Origin: a bacterium
GTDB lineage: Bacteria; Arandabacterota; Arandabacteria; Arandabacterales; Arandabacteraceae
Assembly: GCA_029933125.1 (NCBI GenBank)
Contig: JAOZOU010000006.1
Span: 1 to 64,000, forward strand
Length of the DNA: 64,000 nt
Direction of reading: 5' to 3'
How positions within the stretch are numbered: position 1 is the stretch's first letter; every line of letters starts with the position of its first letter. The notes beneath the pieces are model-generated. The model ran no database searches. It was not told the origin of the DNA and worked only from the letters and a program-made list of their open reading frames with translations. Positions 8,225 to 17,165 of the stretch are shown here, in pieces. The position numbers and the translations under genes were made by a program.

Positions 8225-8689
8225 ATGCGATTCGTCCTGTGTGCATCAGTTTTGTTGTTGCTCGCCGCAATGGCTACTGCCAATGAGTATTCACCACTGT
8301 TTAGCGCTTGACTCGAGGCAACACTTGCAAGCTGGCATGATGCTGCTCCGGCAGCCAAGGAGAGTGGTACTTCTCAGGACCCTATGGTCGTAAGCGTCGT
8401 GCCGCCTTGGAGTTATTGCGCTGGAAGTGTCTGTGTCGGCAGCTATTGTTTCGGAAGTGCCTGTGTTGGGAGCTTCTGTATCGGAACCGGCTGCCTGGGA
8501 AGTGTGTGTGTTGGTTCTGGTTGTGCCCAGAGTACATGTCTTGGCAGCGGTTGTGTAGGGAGCGTGTGTGCTGTATCTGGCTGTGTTGCGGAGACATTGT
8601 GTGCCAAGAAGTGTTCAGGTGCTGGACCTCCAAGGGAAATTGATCCTGATCGGTTACTTACAGTCTATCCCCAGTGCCCAGAGTATTAG
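8225..8689 (+). CDS. Secreted cysteine-pentapeptide repeat protein with in-frame TGA
   Basis: Read through one TGA, this frame encodes 154 residues. ATG 8225 has the ribosome-binding site AAGGGGGTG. A good signal peptide (VLLLLAAMATA, about residues 9-19) is followed by TGA at codon 29 (8309-8311), then an open frame to TAG. The mature part has twelve cysteines at exactly five-residue spacing (65, 70, ... 120), each unit close to C-V-G-S-x, then Cys126, 130 and 151. The DNA shows a degenerate 15-bp period. The five-residue rhythm recalls pentapeptide-repeat beta-helices with Cys at the core position. The TGA may be a nonsense mutation, selenocysteine or readthrough. A hairpin (8342-8355, loop TCCG) follows but lacks the G-U expected of a SECIS loop. 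Alternatively the stable product starts at ATG 8384, without a signal. Confidence 0.6.
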
Positions 8690-8826
8690 TCAGGAGCAAC
8701 ACCATGGCGAATCTGGATGCTGCGCAGCATCGACTTGAATTCGAGAAAGGTGAATCGCTTACTTAGAGAGGAGTGGGCTTGCCAACCGTCTCCATGCGGA
8801 GGCGATGTGTGAAAGGAGGGGCTCTC

Positions 8827-9120
8827 ATGGATGTACTGGGAGTTGGCATTTCGCTTGGTGCCCTGACCGGTGGGGGAGCCGGAATAGCGGTTTCCATTCT
8901 GCTTGCCCTGTCAGCCCGTCGTGGATGGACACGGGATAAGCTTCTTGCGGCTTTCACCTACCTCACCGCTGTTGTTCTTGCGTTAGCGGTGATTACATCT
9001 GTGCTGATCAGCCGCGACTTGGGATTCCGGTGGATCAACTGGATAGCTCCTGCCAGTTCAGTTGTCTTGCTGGTCGTGCTCATCACCGAACGGAGTCGCT
9101 TGCGGAAGAGAACCGACTAG
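8827..9120 (+). CDS. Small membrane protein, about three helices
   Basis: A 97-residue hydrophobic protein with membrane segments at about 5-28, 39-62 and 70-88, and a basic C-terminus (RSRLRKRTD). AAAGGAGGGG lies 6-7 nt before ATG 8827, which decides the start. I do not recognise a family. It follows the cysteine-repeat gene by 137 bp in the same direction and might be its membrane partner, but that is only positional. Confidence 0.65.
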   Translation: MDVLGVGISLGALTGGGAGIAVSILLALSARRGWTRDKLLAAFTYLTAVVLALAVITSVLISRDLGFRWINWIAPASSVVLLVVLITERSRLRKRTD

Positions 9121-9403
9121 GGTGGCAAGATCTCGCTCGGCGCCGAGTACAAGGGGGGCTCCTTGCCTGAAGGCAGGATGTAGCTTTTTCTGACGCCACC
9201 GTTTAGAAAATTTTCTTTTCGACGCCATCTCGAGCGCAAGGGATACATACGTCCTGCCAGCGACACCCAGAGGATTTCTGTCTGCATTCCATCCCTTGGG
9301 ACTTTCCTAGATGTATTCTTTTGCTATTTGGATCTCATAACCCTCGCGCGCATCCTGGCATGGATAATGCTAAACAGAAGCGTTAGGAATTTGGCTGATC
9401 GAA
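9121..9403. other. Intergenic region with small hairpins
   Basis: No gene seen. A 12-bp palindrome CTCGGCGCCGAG lies at 9136-9147. A short hairpin TGCCT-GA-AGGCA (9164-9175) is followed by a T-run from about 9184, a weak terminator candidate for the preceding membrane-protein gene. No convincing promoter was found for the next gene. Confidence 0.45.
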
Positions 9404-11692
9404 GTGAGGGTGGATGGGTTGAGATGCTATCTGGTCAATGTGCTCGCTTTGCTTGCTCTCGCACTGATGAGCAGTTTAGTTCTTGTCGCTTCCGAGATGT
9501 ACTCAAGGTGCTTGGGCACCTTATGCCTTGGATTTCTTTTTCTCATATGTGCCAGCAAGTCTGCCGTGGCTTCAGGAGTGAAGACAGTTTTCGGTCTATG
9601 TGGTCTCGGACTTGCTCTGTATGTCTCAAGGATGAGGAGCTATGAAGCCCTGCTGGCTTTAAGCGCTGGGTTTGGACTGCTTGAGATTGCAAGGTTGGCA
9701 AGTGAGAGGAAGCGAAAGCAAGGTGACGAAGAGAGCTGGTTTGCTTTTCAAGTGGCATCGCTTGCTTTGGCTCTTTTCCTATTCTTAAGAGCAAACACCA
9801 ACGCAGTGCTGCGAGTAACCGATGCTTTCGTGGGTCTAACCACATTTTGGGGAGGGCGTGTTGGATTCTGGGTTTCGGCATCACCTCTTTATCTATTTGG
9901 CATTGTAGTGATCCTGACACTGGCACTCATCCAGCATAGTCCTGGGCTCATCACTAAAAGCGCTTTTCTTGGTGTTTCCGCTATCGCGGCTAAGCACCTG
10001 CTCCTTGCCCTGAGCCCGATAACAGCAACGAAGGTATCGCTTTTCCAGGTTGCCTGCGTGGCTTGGATTGGTCTCATGATAACCTCTTCGCAGCAAGCCA
10101 GCGTAGTGCCCAGCTCTCAAGCTTTGAAGCGAAGACGGATGAAAATAATTGTCATATCACTCATCTTTGCCTCGGTGGCTGCGATATCATTTCAAGAAGG
10201 TTACATCTCTAGGTGTTTCAGGAGCTTGCCTCCAACGAAGGTAACTGCCGAGGCGCAGAGAAAGATTAGCTCTAGTGGCTTCTCGGATAAGAAGGCCTCT
10301 CGATCCAATATCATTTTGTATTCCCCTGGACTTCTTAACTGGGAAGTTCCCTCCATGGAAAGAATTGGTCTCATAAGTTCCGGCATGTTTGGATCGTTTA
10401 GGGACATACTTGATCATCTTGCAAGAAGCCGGTCTGGAAATCTCACGCTGGCAGATTCTCTCAGTTGTGAGATTCTCAAAGGAGCCGCGCTCGTTGTCTT
10501 CATAAACCCTACACGAGCTCTTAGCCATCATGAGGTTGGAACCCTCGAAGGTTTTGTCAGAGAAGGTGGAGGTATGCTTGTTCTCGGGGATCATACCAAC
10601 ATTGGAGGTTCCAAGGCTGCTCTCGACAGTATACTTTCTTTTTCAAAGATCCGATTCAATTTTGATTCGGCGGTTTCTCTTCGCAAGTACTGGCGCGGTT
10701 GTCTTGAGATAAGAAGACATGGTGTGACAGAGGGCATGAGAGATGAGGTGGATGTGCAGCTTGCGACAGGCGCATCGCTTAGGATTTCGAGACCTGCCGA
10801 GGCCCTCGTCCTGGGGAAATATGGTTTCTCAGATTGGGGCGATCCAACGAATGCGGGGTTCAAGGCTTTCATGGGAAATGTAACCCACGAAAGCCATGAG
10901 CAACTTGGTGATCTTGTCCTCGTCGCAAGCCAGACGATAGGAAAGGGTAGGCTTCTTGTTTTTGGTGACACCTCACCTTTCCAGAATGTTAGCCTCGCAC
11001 TGACCTGGCGCTTAGTTCGAAATTCAATCGTATGGTTGGAAGGTTGGGAACGAGCCACCCTCAGGCGAGCCGAGCCTCTTACCAATGCACATGAGATTGC
11101 CATAATAGATTTCTCCTTAAGACCAAGAGCAAGCCTCGAACTTTTCAATCCGAATTCGCTGGGTGGATTGGCGAATTCCCTCGCCAGATTTGGCATTGAA
11201 GCGAGGATTGCACGATCGGGTGAGGAGTGGTTGCCCGATGCAGCATTCATTTTCCTGGTTTCACCGGGAAGAAACCTGCGCTCGCGGCTCGACGATCTGA
11301 AAGGCTATATGAGGCGCGGTGGGCACGTCATCATTGCTCAAGGTCGTGAGTACAGAGGGCCTTCTCAAGCCATTCTCAAGGCATTCGGTTTTGAAGTTGG
11401 ACTAGCACCACTTGGTGGCGGTGACAACCACGATGTGATCGAGCATAAGGAAGCCTGGCCCATAGAGGTAAGTGATGGGTGTGATACCCTGACTTTCGCT
11501 TGTGCCTTTGGCTATCCAACTGTAGTCACGAGGCGCATCGGGCAAGGTTCGTTGACACTCATAGCAGATGCCAAACTCTTGCTCGATGACAATCTCGAAT
11601 CAGAGCGCACGGGTAACCCACACAATATAGCCTTCCTCGGGCACTTGCTTGATGGGATAAGGGGTGGTTGCGGTGGCTTTTCGAAAAAGTAG
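9404..11692 (+). CDS. Multi-pass membrane protein with two DUF4350/GATase1-like domains
   Basis: A 762-residue protein. The first about 250 residues hold seven or eight hydrophobic segments. Two extracytoplasmic Rossmann-like domains follow. The first (about 300-550) has FVREGGGMLVLGDHTN and IGKGRLLVFGDTSPFQN. The second (about 560-755) has LKGYMRRGGHVIIAQGR. These strand-glycine patterns resemble DUF4350 and GldG-type class I glutamine-amidotransferase-like domains, but no catalytic Cys-His pair is apparent, so a binding role is likely. A paralogue follows with a short overlap. The start is GTG 9404 or TTG 9419; the latter has GAGG 8 nt upstream. Confidence 0.65.
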   Translation: MRVDGLRCYLVNVLALLALALMSSLVLVASEMYSRCLGTLCLGFLFLICASKSAVASGVKTVFGLCGLGLALYVSRMRSYEALLALSAGFGLLEIARLASERKRKQGDEESWFAFQVASLALALFLFLRANTNAVLRVTDAFVGLTTFWGGRVGFWVSASPLYLFGIVVILTLALIQHSPGLITKSAFLGVSAIAAKHLLLALSPITATKVSLFQVACVAWIGLMITSSQQASVVPSSQALKRRRMKIIVISLIFASVAAISFQEGYISRCFRSLPPTKVTAEAQRKISSSGFSDKKASRSNIILYSPGLLNWEVPSMERIGLISSGMFGSFRDILDHLARSRSGNLTLADSLSCEILKGAALVVFINPTRALSHHEVGTLEGFVREGGGMLVLGDHTNIGGSKAALDSILSFSKIRFNFDSAVSLRKYWRGCLEIRRHGVTEGMRDEVDVQLATGASLRISRPAEALVLGKYGFSDWGDPTNAGFKAFMGNVTHESHEQLGDLVLVASQTIGKGRLLVFGDTSPFQNVSLALTWRLVRNSIVWLEGWERATLRRAEPLTNAHEIAIIDFSLRPRASLELFNPNSLGGLANSLARFGIEARIARSGEEWLPDAAFIFLVSPGRNLRSRLDDLKGYMRRGGHVIIAQGREYRGPSQAILKAFGFEVGLAPLGGGDNHDVIEHKEAWPIEVSDGCDTLTFACAFGYPTVVTRRIGQGSLTLIADAKLLLDDNLESERTGNPHNIAFLGHLLDGIRGGCGGFSKK

Positions 11693-14123
11693 TCTTGGGC
11701 TCGCACTCGTCATCATAGCGCTTGCCTGGCGGATCGGTATTCACTTGACTTGCGAATCCGAAACCTGGGTTGCAGCTCTTATAGGATTGGGCGGTGTTTT
11801 GCTCTTTGCACTCACGGTGAAGGCTAGCTGGCTTCACCGATCGTGGACAAGAGATGTCATGAGAGATGTGAGCCAAATAGCCGTGCTTGCCTGCGTTAGC
11901 CTCATCCTTGGCATAATCAGTGGGGGATACTGCCGGGTATTCTTCCTTGGTTTCTGCGGCTTGAACATGCTGATGCCCGTCCTTAAGCGGCAGAACAGCA
12001 ATCTGGTTGGAGGTCTTTGGGCAGGATTCTTTATTGCTGCAGTGTGTGCCGTTTCAAGCCACCTGCTTTTGAGATTGGGTTGGTGTTTTCATGATATTGC
12101 TCTTCCTTCGTGGGCAAATGTGGTCGCCAGGTTGTTTCCCAACACGAGCGTTAGCGATGGTTTTCTCAATATCTGGACAAGGCAAGGTCCTAGGAATGTT
12201 AGAATCACATTTGAAGCGCTTGGTCTTTATGAGGTTTGGTTCCTAAGTGCCTCGTTTGTTGCTTTCTCTGTGTTTCTCAAGGCAAAGCATGCCCTGCGCT
12301 GGCTTGCTTTGAGTTTTGCGATTGCAGTTTTCTATGCGTTGATTAGATTCCTTGCAATCGCAGTGACGGCAATTGAAATTGATCTTCCCCGCCTTCTCTG
12401 GGACAGCAATGTAAGCTTTGTGACCTGGCTCCCCATGGGTCTTATGCTTGGATCAGCTCTGCCTCACCAGAACCAGGTGAAACTTCGATTCTTTAGCCGA
12501 GTATCCTCAAGATTTCCTCTTGCGCTTGTTATGGCTCTTGCCCTTGGCATGGCCCTGGCTTTCAATGATCCAGGTCGTCTCAAGAGCGGTAGAGTCGTGA
12601 TTGATGAGACCCATGCCAATTGGGAATGGACAGACATACCTTTTGATACAACATCTGTTGGAATTCACGCAGAATACAATTACCGATGTCTTTATGATTA
12701 CATAGCTCGCCACTATAAGGTTGCACGTTGTACGTCGGGGCTGACACCATCGCTTCTCGATACAACTGACATAGTCATTATAAAGACGCCGACAGAGCCT
12801 TATGGTGAGGATGAGATCAACGCAATAGTTGAGTTTGTCAAGAACGGGGGCGGGCTTATCCTTATCGGTGATCACACCAATCTCTTCGGAATGTCTGCCT
12901 ACCTCAATGAGATAGCAAGGCAATTTGGCATGAGGTTTCGTTATGATGATACATTTGATGTTGCGACAACGAGCCTCACAGTCTTCACCCCAGACCGTAT
13001 CGCTTATCATCCATCTGTCCGTAAGGTAGAAGAATTCTCCTTTCTCACTTCGTGCTCGATTGATGCTGATCCCTTTGTCGAGCCAGTCATGGTTGGAAGC
13101 GGGCTTGGGAGTGAGGATGTCGACTATTCACATCCCAATTTCTTTGGTAACATAACTTTCGACCTGAGTGATCGCTTCGGCCTTTTCTTGCAGGCAGCAG
13201 CGAGGAAGTTTGGAGAAGGTAGAGTTCTGCTTTTCACCGACAGCACATGCTTCTCAAACTTCTGTATGTTCAGCGATGGCAAGGCGGAATTCGTCTCTGG
13301 CTTTCTGGATTATCTCAATCGCAAGGGCAAGAGATTTGGCTGCATTCCTCTTCTCGTCGGTCTCGCCTCCTTCAGTGGTCTACTCCTCCTCATGGCTTCG
13401 AAATCTCTCAAAACATTATCACTTCTTACAGGCTTGCTGTGTCTTTTGGTCGGCATTCATCTTGGAAGTGAGCTCAGCTCAGCTCTCTATGGCAGGCTCA
13501 CTATTCTTGATCCTGGGAGGACTGTTCTTTTTGATACGAATCACTCACGAGCGGGATTCTTTGATTATTTCGGGCTTAGCGATGAGCGAACCTCTGCAGA
13601 CTATACTGAATTCTTCATATCCACTCAGAGAATCGGGTTCCAACCCGTTGCGACGCACCTTGCTAGGCTGAAGCAGCTCGCGCCTGCAGCTGTGGTTGTA
13701 GTTGAGCCATCTAAACACTTTTCTCAAGATGAGATCGATATGGTCAAGTCGTATGTGAAGGACGGTGGCAGACTACTTGTTCTCGATAGCATCCTTAACG
13801 GTACATCTACGGCAGATGAGCTTCTGGGCAATTTTGGTATGAGCTTGAAACTTGGCTTTCGAACAAGTCGGGATTCATGTAACCACATCTTGATACAACC
13901 TGTTCTTAACGTTATTGGCGGGTTTGACGCTCCGGGCGATATGGATTCCAGCATCCGGTATAGTCGCCTCGGAGAAGGCTATGCGATGGTCAGTGTGGAC
14001 AGCTTTTGCCTGACTGGGCGAGTTCTTGGTCGCTTGCTTCGCGGCAGACTCGATCCGTTTATTTTAAAACGCTACCTTGATGCTTCACGCCTCCTGCGAG
14101 TTGCACTTTGTGAGAACCCATAG
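11673..14123 (+). CDS. Paralogous membrane protein with DUF4350-like domains and a degenerate exosortase-like region
   Basis: An 816-residue protein, tandem paralogue of the gene before it, overlapping it by about 20 bp. Eight or more N-terminal membrane segments are followed by a first domain with FVKNGGGLILIGDHTN and FGEGRVLLFTDSTCFSN. A further membrane pair comes next (around 555-605), then a second domain with VKSYVKDGGRLLVLDS. Within the membrane part, ITFEALGLYEVWFLSAS followed by an R-containing helix recalls exosortases, but the catalytic Cys is absent; this likeness is weak. GTG 11673 is preferred because AGGGG lies about 9 nt upstream; GTG 11664 would abut it. Confidence 0.65.
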   Translation: MAFRKSSLGLALVIIALAWRIGIHLTCESETWVAALIGLGGVLLFALTVKASWLHRSWTRDVMRDVSQIAVLACVSLILGIISGGYCRVFFLGFCGLNMLMPVLKRQNSNLVGGLWAGFFIAAVCAVSSHLLLRLGWCFHDIALPSWANVVARLFPNTSVSDGFLNIWTRQGPRNVRITFEALGLYEVWFLSASFVAFSVFLKAKHALRWLALSFAIAVFYALIRFLAIAVTAIEIDLPRLLWDSNVSFVTWLPMGLMLGSALPHQNQVKLRFFSRVSSRFPLALVMALALGMALAFNDPGRLKSGRVVIDETHANWEWTDIPFDTTSVGIHAEYNYRCLYDYIARHYKVARCTSGLTPSLLDTTDIVIIKTPTEPYGEDEINAIVEFVKNGGGLILIGDHTNLFGMSAYLNEIARQFGMRFRYDDTFDVATTSLTVFTPDRIAYHPSVRKVEEFSFLTSCSIDADPFVEPVMVGSGLGSEDVDYSHPNFFGNITFDLSDRFGLFLQAAARKFGEGRVLLFTDSTCFSNFCMFSDGKAEFVSGFLDYLNRKGKRFGCIPLLVGLASFSGLLLLMASKSLKTLSLLTGLLCLLVGIHLGSELSSALYGRLTILDPGRTVLFDTNHSRAGFFDYFGLSDERTSADYTEFFISTQRIGFQPVATHLARLKQLAPAAVVVVEPSKHFSQDEIDMVKSYVKDGGRLLVLDSILNGTSTADELLGNFGMSLKLGFRTSRDSCNHILIQPVLNVIGGFDAPGDMDSSIRYSRLGEGYAMVSVDSFCLTGRVLGRLLRGRLDPFILKRYLDASRLLRVALCENP

Positions 14124-14834
14124 ACCCATCTTCCGCCAATCTAGCTCTTCGACCTGCAAAGCTAAATCTCAAGCCGTCACCGAGGCGGACGCAAATCAAA
14201 TTTCAAGCATTGCTAAGCATCGGACGTGGGAGTGGTGCGAGGTGGGAGTCAGCGTGATGAAGGTAAAGGGGTAGGGCCGGAGCCAAACTACTGCAACTGC
14301 AATTGCTGGCTCCGGCCCCGCAATGAAGCCGCCTCAGTCGGGATAGCAGGCAATCGGAGCCTCGGGAGGCGGAGGAGGCGGCCACAATGATCTAAGATTT
14401 TTCATGCGATCTTCCTTCTCGTGGCCTCGGAGGCGCTACATGCTCGCTGCAAATCAAGCCTTCGAGAAGCCTCGCATTCGAATGAACCACACCAGTGCCC
14501 TGAGCACCTGCATTGAGATTGTAGCATAGTGTTGCGTGTAAATCAATAACAAAATTTGTCCATTTTTTGCGAGTTTTTGGATTTTTAGACGTATCAGATA
14601 CTGCAGGCGATCAGCGAAAATGCGCAAGACGTGGGCTCCTCAATATGAGTGCCTTCTGCCTCTTGACAAGAACAGCAAGAAGCCTAAATTCTCATAGGGC
14701 GGCATTCCTACTCTCAGATCTATGCTTTTGTTTTGCCCTTGGCAGAAGGGCATCTCCTTAGGCGACTTTTTGGTTTCGGTTTCTTAACGATCGATGGTGT
14801 GGTTATAGGTTTGAGACCCTCGGAGGGTGTTGCC
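14124..14834. other. 711-bp intergenic region before the mannoside operon
   Basis: No convincing gene. It holds the variant palindrome at 14274-14318, a further inverted repeat GCCGCCTC (14328-14335)/GAGGCGGC (14375-14382), and a small palindrome GCCTCGGAGGC (14424-14434). A locally AT-rich stretch at 14515-14580 could contain the promoter of the downstream operon, but no box pair is persuasive. The short ORFs at 14567-14761 show no family features. Confidence 0.5.
14274..14318. repeat. Palindromic repeat variant (copy D)
   Basis: GGGCCGGAGCCA (14274-14285) and TGGCTCCGGCCC (14307-14318) form a perfect 12-bp inverted repeat around a 21-nt loop. Read from the right arm the end is GGGGCCGGAGCCAGCAAT, which resembles the GGGGTCGGAGCTAAAAAT arm of the other elements with a few substitutions. 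It may be a diverged member or a separate REP class. Confidence 0.7.
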
Positions 14835-17165
14835 ATGAAGCACATGACAGTTTATAGAAGCGGTCCCGACAGCATCGCTCTCATAGGTAATTACCTTCCT
14901 CGGCAGTGTGGGATAGCAACTTTCGCAACCGATTTACTAAGAGCTCTGGCCGATGAAAAGCCCGAAGCTGACTGCTGGGCGATGGTCATGAACGATGTGC
15001 CAGAAGGTTACGACTATCCACCTGAGGTGAAATTTGAGCTCACCTACAAAAACCTATCTGACTATCGTCTTGCTGCCGATTTTCTCAACATGAATCAGGT
15101 GGATGTCGTGTGCTTGCAACACGAGTTTGGAATCTTCGGTGGTGAACAGGGCAGTCACATTCTCGACCTAATTGGCAAACTCAGAATGCCCGTTGTCACC
15201 ACATTGCACACCGTTCTCAAGGAGCCCAACCGTGCACAGAAAACAATTATGCAGCGTATCTGTTCGCTTTCAGATCGGATTGTTGTCTTGAGTCGCAGAG
15301 CCATCGATCTGCTTCATGATGTCTATGGAACACCCAAAGAGAAGATAGCCTTCATCCCTCACGGAATCCCTGATGTTCCATTTGTCGATCCCAACTATTA
15401 TAAGGATCAATTTGGTGTTGAAGGCAAGCGAGTGATTCTAACCTTCGGGCTTCTCTCCCCTGACAAGGGAATCGAGTACATGATTGAGGCGATGCCGAGG
15501 ATTGTGGATCGCTTCCCCGATACCGTCTACATAGTTCTTGGTGCCACGCATCCCAATATCCGGCGTGAGCAGGGTGAGTCATATAGGCTATCCCTTCAAC
15601 GCAAGGCGAGGGAGATAGGAGTTGGTGATCATCTTATTTTCCATAATCGTTTCGTAGATATAAAGGAACTTTGTGAATTCCTTGGTGCTGCTGATATCTA
15701 TGTGACCCCGTATCTCAAGAAGGAACAGATAGTCTCTGGTACCTTAAGCTATGCCCTTGGCACTGGCAAAGCTGTTGTATCGACACCCTACTGGTATGCA
15801 GAGGAGATGCTGGATGAGGGTAGAGGAAGAATTGTTCCCTTCAGAGATCCCGAAGCGCTTGCCAATGAGATCATTGATCTTCTCTCCAATGAGGTAGAAA
15901 GGCATGCCATACGCAAGCGCGCCTACACCTATTGTCGCGGGATGCTCTGGAAAGAAGTGGCTCGCCAGTATCTTGAGCTTTTCACATCCGTCATGCTTGA
16001 GCGTGAGCGAGGTCCTCATGTTGCTTTCGCACCTCCTACGTTGAGTGAAGGACGACAGGAGATGCCTCAGGTCAAGCTTGATCACCTTATCAGATTGACC
16101 GACAACGTTGGCATTCTCCAGCATGCCCGCTACATTGTTCCTGACCGTTACCATGGATACTGTACTGATGATAATGCGCGTGCACTTATCGTCACCATGC
16201 TAGCGCAGGACATCCTACCTGAAAGCGAAAAATTGAGAAACCTTGCCTGCATCTATCTAGCCTTTCTCAATCATGCATTCAATGAGGCAAGTGGCTGCTT
16301 CCGCAACTTTATGAGTTACGACCGCAGATGGCTTGAGGAACGAGGCTCGGATGACTCCCATGGAAGAGCCATTTGGGGTCTTGGCAAAACAGTCGAGCTT
16401 TCCAAAGACGATAACCTTCTTGGAGCGGCACTCATACTTTTTAGAAAGGCTTTGCCGCAGGTACTGGAATTTCAGGCGCCGAGATCATGTGCATTTGCCA
16501 TCGTTGGAATTGATGCTTATCTGCATCGCTTTCCTGGCGACAGTGAAGTCAGGCGCATTCTTGAACGTCTTGCAGGTCGTCTCCTGAGGATGTATCGCAA
16601 GAATGCAGAGGATGATTGGCCCTGGCTGGAGGACATCCTTACCTATGCAAATGGTAAGATACCTCATGCAATGCTGCTTGCAGGTCGCTTGCTTAAGAAC
16701 GATGAGATGGTTGAGGCTGCTTTGAAGAGTTTAAAGTGGCTGGTTGATATCCAGACAGGTCGCAAAGGGCACTTTGTTCCTATGGGCAACCTGGGCTGGT
16801 ACAGGAAGGGTGGTGACCGTGCTCGGTTTGATCAACAACCCCTTGAGGCTCTGCATATGATTGAGGCCTGTGAGCAGGCACACATCACGACAGGTGATAG
16901 ATTTTGGCTCAACTTTGCCCAGACATGTCTCGAATGGTACTTGGGGAGGAACGATCTCAACGAGCCACTCTATGACTACAGCACAGGTGGTTGCTGTGAT
17001 GGCTTGACCTCAGGGGGGCCAAATCGTAATCAAGGAGCTGAATCTACTCTTGCGTGGCTGCTTTCGCTGCTAAAGCTCAGTCGCATATCAGAGGCAGCGG
17101 TTGAGTCGAACGTACTGAGGGAAGTTAGCGAGGCTGACGCCCAAAGGGTTAGCGATGGTAGCTAA
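14835..17165 (+). CDS. GT4 glycosyltransferase fused to a six-hairpin (alpha/alpha) domain
   Basis: A 776-residue, probably cytoplasmic protein. Residues 10-410 are a GT-B glycosyltransferase of family GT4: glycine-rich start YLPRQCGIATFATDLL, LHTVLKEP, IPHGIPD, FGLLSPDKGIEYMIEAMP, and the acceptor/donor loop EQIVSGTLSYALGTGK. Residues about 440-755 are all-helical with regular aromatic motifs (GYCTDDNARAL, DSHGRAIWGLGK, DDWPWLEDILTYANGKIPHA), typical of six-hairpin carbohydrate enzymes. CGGAGGG precedes ATG 14835. It leads a five-gene operon with GH130 phosphorylases, so the product is likely a mannose-containing glycan (inferred from neighbours). Confidence 0.8.
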   Translation: MKHMTVYRSGPDSIALIGNYLPRQCGIATFATDLLRALADEKPEADCWAMVMNDVPEGYDYPPEVKFELTYKNLSDYRLAADFLNMNQVDVVCLQHEFGIFGGEQGSHILDLIGKLRMPVVTTLHTVLKEPNRAQKTIMQRICSLSDRIVVLSRRAIDLLHDVYGTPKEKIAFIPHGIPDVPFVDPNYYKDQFGVEGKRVILTFGLLSPDKGIEYMIEAMPRIVDRFPDTVYIVLGATHPNIRREQGESYRLSLQRKAREIGVGDHLIFHNRFVDIKELCEFLGAADIYVTPYLKKEQIVSGTLSYALGTGKAVVSTPYWYAEEMLDEGRGRIVPFRDPEALANEIIDLLSNEVERHAIRKRAYTYCRGMLWKEVARQYLELFTSVMLERERGPHVAFAPPTLSEGRQEMPQVKLDHLIRLTDNVGILQHARYIVPDRYHGYCTDDNARALIVTMLAQDILPESEKLRNLACIYLAFLNHAFNEASGCFRNFMSYDRRWLEERGSDDSHGRAIWGLGKTVELSKDDNLLGAALILFRKALPQVLEFQAPRSCAFAIVGIDAYLHRFPGDSEVRRILERLAGRLLRMYRKNAEDDWPWLEDILTYANGKIPHAMLLAGRLLKNDEMVEAALKSLKWLVDIQTGRKGHFVPMGNLGWYRKGGDRARFDQQPLEALHMIEACEQAHITTGDRFWLNFAQTCLEWYLGRNDLNEPLYDYSTGGCCDGLTSGGPNRNQGAESTLAWLLSLLKLSRISEAAVESNVLREVSEADAQRVSDGS

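Noticed and set aside
8309-8311. TGA read as a sense codon under an alternative genetic code
   Set aside because: TGA ends clear genes in this window (for example the permease at 2213 and the papain-like protease at 63966), so a general reassignment is excluded.
8342-8355. SECIS element for the TGA in the cysteine-repeat gene
   Set aside because: A GCTGC/GCAGC hairpin exists, but its TCCG loop lacks the G-U feature and the TGA is not at a redox site, so selenocysteine is not claimed there.
14567-14761. Short open frame before the mannoside operon
   Set aside because: No family features; it shares sequence with the leader of the glycosyltransferase gene, whose start is better supported at 14835.
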